Source: Planococcus maritimus (GTDB lineage: Bacteria > Bacillota > Bacilli > Bacillales_A > Planococcaceae). From it: a DNA stretch of 64,000 bases. Positions 61,270 to 64,000 of this stretch are shown piece after piece. The stretch lies in NCBI RefSeq assembly GCF_001592825.1, contig NZ_LTZG01000001.1, forward strand, positions 1,426,001-1,490,000, read 5' to 3'. The notes beneath the pieces are model-generated. The model did no database searches. It had not been told where the DNA came from and saw only the letters and a program-made list of their open reading frames with translations. Each line of letters opens with the position of its first letter. Positions within the stretch are counted from its first letter, which is position 1. A program made the position numbers and the translations under genes.

Positions 61270-63380
61270 GCGAAACTCAGGACCAACACATTTACAAGCT
61301 CCAAAATCTATCCTGCACCAGCTGTGCCGCTAAGTTCGAAAAAAACATCCGAGAAATTCCTACAGTTGAAGACGTGAAACTAAACTTTGGAGCTTCAAAA
61401 ATCACCATCGCTGGACAAGCCTCAATTGAACAATTAGAGCAAGCCGGTTCTTTCGATGGCATCCTGGTATATCCTGAACACCAACGATTGCCTGAAACCA
61501 AAGAGCCGTTTTGGAAGCAACGAGCGAATCAAACCACCATGGTTTCTCTCTTCTTTTTGATTCTCGGCTATATATCATCACTTCAAATTGGCGAAGAAGA
61601 AGTTATTACTATCGGCCTTTTTGGTCTAGCGATTTTGACAGGCGGTCTCAGTCTTTTCAAGGAAGGGCTTAAAAATCTTATTAAGTTCCAATTCGATATG
61701 ACAACGTTAATGACCATCGCGGTCATTGGAGCTGCAGTTATTGGCGAATGGGGAGAAGGTGCTGTCGTAGTCTTTTTGTTTGCAATCAGTGAAGCATTGG
61801 AAACCTACTCCATGGACAAAGCAAGAAACTCCATTCGTTCACTAATGGACATCGCACCTAATACAGCTACAATCAAACGTGGAACACAAGAGTTCGAAGT
61901 AGATGTAGAGGACATTCAGGTCGGTGACATCATGATCATTAAACCAGGACAAAAATTGGCAATGGACGGCGTTGTCGCAAAAGGGAATTCGTCAATTAAT
62001 CAGGCAGCAATTACAGGCGAATCTTTGCCTGTCCATAAAAGTGCTGGAGATGAAGTATTTGCAGGCACACTCAATGAAGAGGGTGCATTGGAAGTCCGGA
62101 TCACCAAGAGAACTGAAGACACTACGATTGCAAAGATTATTCACTTAGTTGAGGAAGCCCAGGCAGAGCGTGCCCCTTCCCAGCAGTTCGTAGACAAGTT
62201 CGCAAAGTATTACACACCAGCTATATTAATTATCTCCCTTTTAGTCGCTGTCCTCCCCCCCTTACTTATAAATGGGGAATGGAACGAATGGATTTATCGC
62301 GGCTTAGCAGTTCTAGTTGTGGGGTGCCCTTGTGCTCTCGTCATTTCTACGCCTGTCGCTATTGTCACAGCAATCGGCAATGCTGCTAGAAATGGCGTAT
62401 TGATTAAAGGGGGGATCCACTTAGAAGAAACTGGCCGTCTCAAAGTCATTGCTTTTGATAAAACGGGGACACTAACGCATGGAACTCCCGAAGTAACGAA
62501 TATTGTTTCCCTGTCAACCATGACTGAAAAAGAAGTCCTTAAAACAGCTGCATCCATTGAAAACCTCTCTCAACATCCGCTGGCGGCTGCTGTTTTGCGA
62601 AAAGCGCAGAGCTCCAATATTATTTTAGCTGAAGTAGAGAACTTCCAGTCCATGACCGGCAAAGGCGCAAAAGCCGAAGTCGACGGCCAACTGTATTACA
62701 TTGGCAGTCCTCATCTGTTTACAGCTGAATTAGAACGGTCACCTGAAATTTCAGCGGGTATTGAAGCGCTTCAAGCTGACGGCAAGACCGTAATGCTGTT
62801 AGGGTCCCACACTGGGATCAAAGGATATATAGCAGTAGAAGACCAGATCAGATCCGCTAGCTCTACTATCATTCAAAAACTATACGATTTGGGCATTCAG
62901 AAAACGATTATGCTCACAGGTGATAATAAACTGGCAGCTACTTCAATCGGCAATAAACTTCATTTGACTGAAGTTAGATCAGATTTAATGCCCGAAGATA
63001 AATTAGATGCCATTAAATCTTTACGAAAACAGTTTGGCAAGGTTGCAATGATTGGCGATGGAGTAAACGATGCGCCGGCACTAGCAACTTCTACTGTCGG
63101 AATTGCCATGGGCGGGGCCGGGACTGACACAGCGTTAGAAACGGCAGATATCGCACTTATGGCAGATGATTTAGATAAACTCCCTTATACTATTGGGTTA
63201 AGCAGAAAAACTTTGAAAATCATCTTTCAAAACGTAGCTTTTGCTTTAGGGCTTAAATTGCTAGCCTTGCTGTTAATCATTCCTGGATGGTTAACACTAT
63301 GGATGGCCATATTTGCTGATATGGGTGCCACATTGATTGTCGTATTGAATTCTCTGCGCCTCATGAAAACCAAATATTGA
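61266..63380 (+). CDS. cadA: Cadmium/zinc/lead-exporting P1B-type ATPase
   Basis: 704 residues. An N-terminal heavy-metal domain ([14 protein letters not shown], CxxC) is followed by membrane helices, the actuator TGES, the ion-site motif CPC in [12 protein letters not shown], phosphorylation motif [11 protein letters not shown] motif in [20 protein letters not shown] hinge, and final helices. CPC plus HP with a single heavy-metal domain fits ZntA/CadA-type transport of Cd, Zn and Pb. Translationally coupled to cadC and followed by a perfect terminator. Confidence 0.93.
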   Translation: MSETQDQHIYKLQNLSCTSCAAKFEKNIREIPTVEDVKLNFGASKITIAGQASIEQLEQAGSFDGILVYPEHQRLPETKEPFWKQRANQTTMVSLFFLILGYISSLQIGEEEVITIGLFGLAILTGGLSLFKEGLKNLIKFQFDMTTLMTIAVIGAAVIGEWGEGAVVVFLFAISEALETYSMDKARNSIRSLMDIAPNTATIKRGTQEFEVDVEDIQVGDIMIIKPGQKLAMDGVVAKGNSSINQAAITGESLPVHKSAGDEVFAGTLNEEGALEVRITKRTEDTTIAKIIHLVEEAQAERAPSQQFVDKFAKYYTPAILIISLLVAVLPPLLINGEWNEWIYRGLAVLVVGCPCALVISTPVAIVTAIGNAARNGVLIKGGIHLEETGRLKVIAFDKTGTLTHGTPEVTNIVSLSTMTEKEVLKTAASIENLSQHPLAAAVLRKAQSSNIILAEVENFQSMTGKGAKAEVDGQLYYIGSPHLFTAELERSPEISAGIEALQADGKTVMLLGSHTGIKGYIAVEDQIRSASSTIIQKLYDLGIQKTIMLTGDNKLAATSIGNKLHLTEVRSDLMPEDKLDAIKSLRKQFGKVAMIGDGVNDAPALATSTVGIAMGGAGTDTALETADIALMADDLDKLPYTIGLSRKTLKIIFQNVAFALGLKLLALLLIIPGWLTLWMAIFADMGATLIVVLNSLRLMKTKY

Positions 63381-63427
63381 GCCAACCCCGCATAACCCGG
63401 ATCGTTTTATCCTGGAATCCTAACTAA

Positions 63428-63470
63428 TAAAAAGAGCCAGCCGTTCATTTATTGAACGGCTGGCTCTTTT
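63428..63470. terminator. Bidirectional terminator
   Basis: AAAAGAGCCAGCCGTTCA/TGAACGGCTGGCTCTTTT perfect 18-bp stem with a 5-nt loop between convergent cadA and M23 genes. Confidence 0.97.
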
Positions 63471-63500
63471 GGATAGAAACATGGTGAAAAGATTTGCTTA

Positions 63501-64000
63501 TCAAGAACCGATGTAGTTTCTTGGATCTACTGCATTTGAACTTGAACCATTCCAGATACCAATGTGAATTTCAAAATGAAGATGTGACCCTGTAGAACGG
63601 CCAGTACTTCCCATTCCGCCGATTCGTTGTCCCTGAGTCACTTTTTGTCCTTCAGATACGTTAAGCGCGCTCATATGGCCATATACAGTAGTGAACGTTT
63701 GTCCGTTGACGGAATGGGTGATAACTACCGCATTTCCTAATCCCCCCATAACACCTGCATGAGAAACATATCCATCTGCAGCAGCTGTTATTGCTGTACC
63801 GACACCATTTGCAATATCCATGCCTGAAGTAAACTCAGGTCCATCACCAATATCACGCCATCCAAAGTTAGATGTCACTCGTCCAGTAGTCGGCCGAATG
63901 AAGGGAGATCCTGACGATACAGCTGGGGTAGCCTGAGCTTCTGGCTCGCTTGCTAATACAGCCGATTCTGTAGATTTTGACGAACTTTCAACAGACTCCG
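63501..64000 (-). CDS. M23 family metallopeptidase (5' end beyond right edge)
   Basis: The C-terminal about 166 residues of a longer protein whose frame stays open to the right edge. LytM/M23 zinc site: SGMDIAN (position of the usual HxxxD, with Ser-Gly-Met in place of the usual His context) and GSHLHFEIHIG (HxH). A VYGHMSALNVSEGQKVTQGQRIG block confirms the family. Upstream is a low-complexity Ser/Glu/Ala linker, suggesting an anchored or secreted peptidoglycan endopeptidase. The first zinc His appears replaced (SGMD rather than HxGxD), so catalysis is uncertain. Confidence 0.82.
   Translation of the reverse strand, partial: ESVESSSKSTESAVLASEPEAQATPAVSSGSPFIRPTTGRVTSNFGWRDIGDGPEFTSGMDIANGVGTAITAAADGYVSHAGVMGGLGNAVVITHSVNGQTFTTVYGHMSALNVSEGQKVTQGQRIGGMGSTGRSTGSHLHFEIHIGIWNGSSSNAVDPRNYIGS

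Overview
The window reads as Bacillota, most likely a Planococcaceae relative (Planococcus/Planomicrobium type). This rests on firmicute-type class III fructose-bisphosphatase, AGGAGG-like Shine-Dalgarno sites before nearly every gene, the MntR, CadC, LexA/DinR and sigma-B-like sites, a bacillolysin-type protease, and the YolD, XerS, BdbC/BdbD and ResA proteins. No rRNA, tRNA or CRISPR array was found. The SDR gene at the left edge and the M23 peptidase gene at the right edge are cut by the window.

Region 1 (1-11.1 kb) is mostly housekeeping and stress genes: SDR oxidoreductases, GNAT, an AraC-type regulator, a Ktr/Trk potassium-channel RCK subunit, MscS, small membrane proteins, a lipoprotein broken by a 4-bp tandem duplication, and fbp. 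Region 2 (11.3-20.0 kb) is a coherent cyclic-di-GMP/exopolysaccharide block. A c-di-GMP-I riboswitch precedes a secreted glycosidase-like protein. Then come an HPt-REC-GGDEF-REC protein, a HEAT-repeat membrane protein, a processive family 2 glycosyltransferase and a CheY-like regulator in one operon, facing a large hybrid histidine kinase. Region 3 (20.2-45.3 kb) carries cardiolipin synthase (apparently starting at ATT), GAF-STAS and MEDS sensor proteins, a duplicated-domain surface protein, a second sigma-B-like SDR gene, msrA, a LysR/YeiH pair with a Fur-like box, a manganese-type ABC transporter with an MntR box, an M4 protease, an ABC transporter whose permease is fused to an extracellular M1-type metallopeptidase, EgtB next to a lone osmoprotectant-type binding protein, a PepSY/FixH pair and a P1 peptidase.

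Region 4 (45.5-57 kb) is accessory DNA with patchy, often low GC. It holds a 5'-truncated RHS toxin with its immunity gene, a decayed IS1182-like transposase, and a DUF3800 gene preceded by its own promoter and two tandem hairpin repeats that share a conserved 29-nt core but have different closing stems. It continues with a Fic protein, a XerS-like recombinase, a LOV-STAS photoreceptor, about 430 bp of nested inverted repeats leading into a short RadC-family gene, an SOS-boxed yolD gene without its usual polymerase partner, a DUF5348 protein and GNAT. Region 5 (57.2-63.4 kb) is a metal/thiol cassette: copC-copD-bdbD-bdbC-resA diverging from cadC-cadA, with CadC-type operator sequence between them.

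The strongest candidates for something undescribed are the DUF3800 gene with its tandem hairpin RNA (49.2-50.3 kb), the palindromic region before radC (53.8-54.3 kb) and the FtsX-M1 fusion (34.8-39.4 kb).
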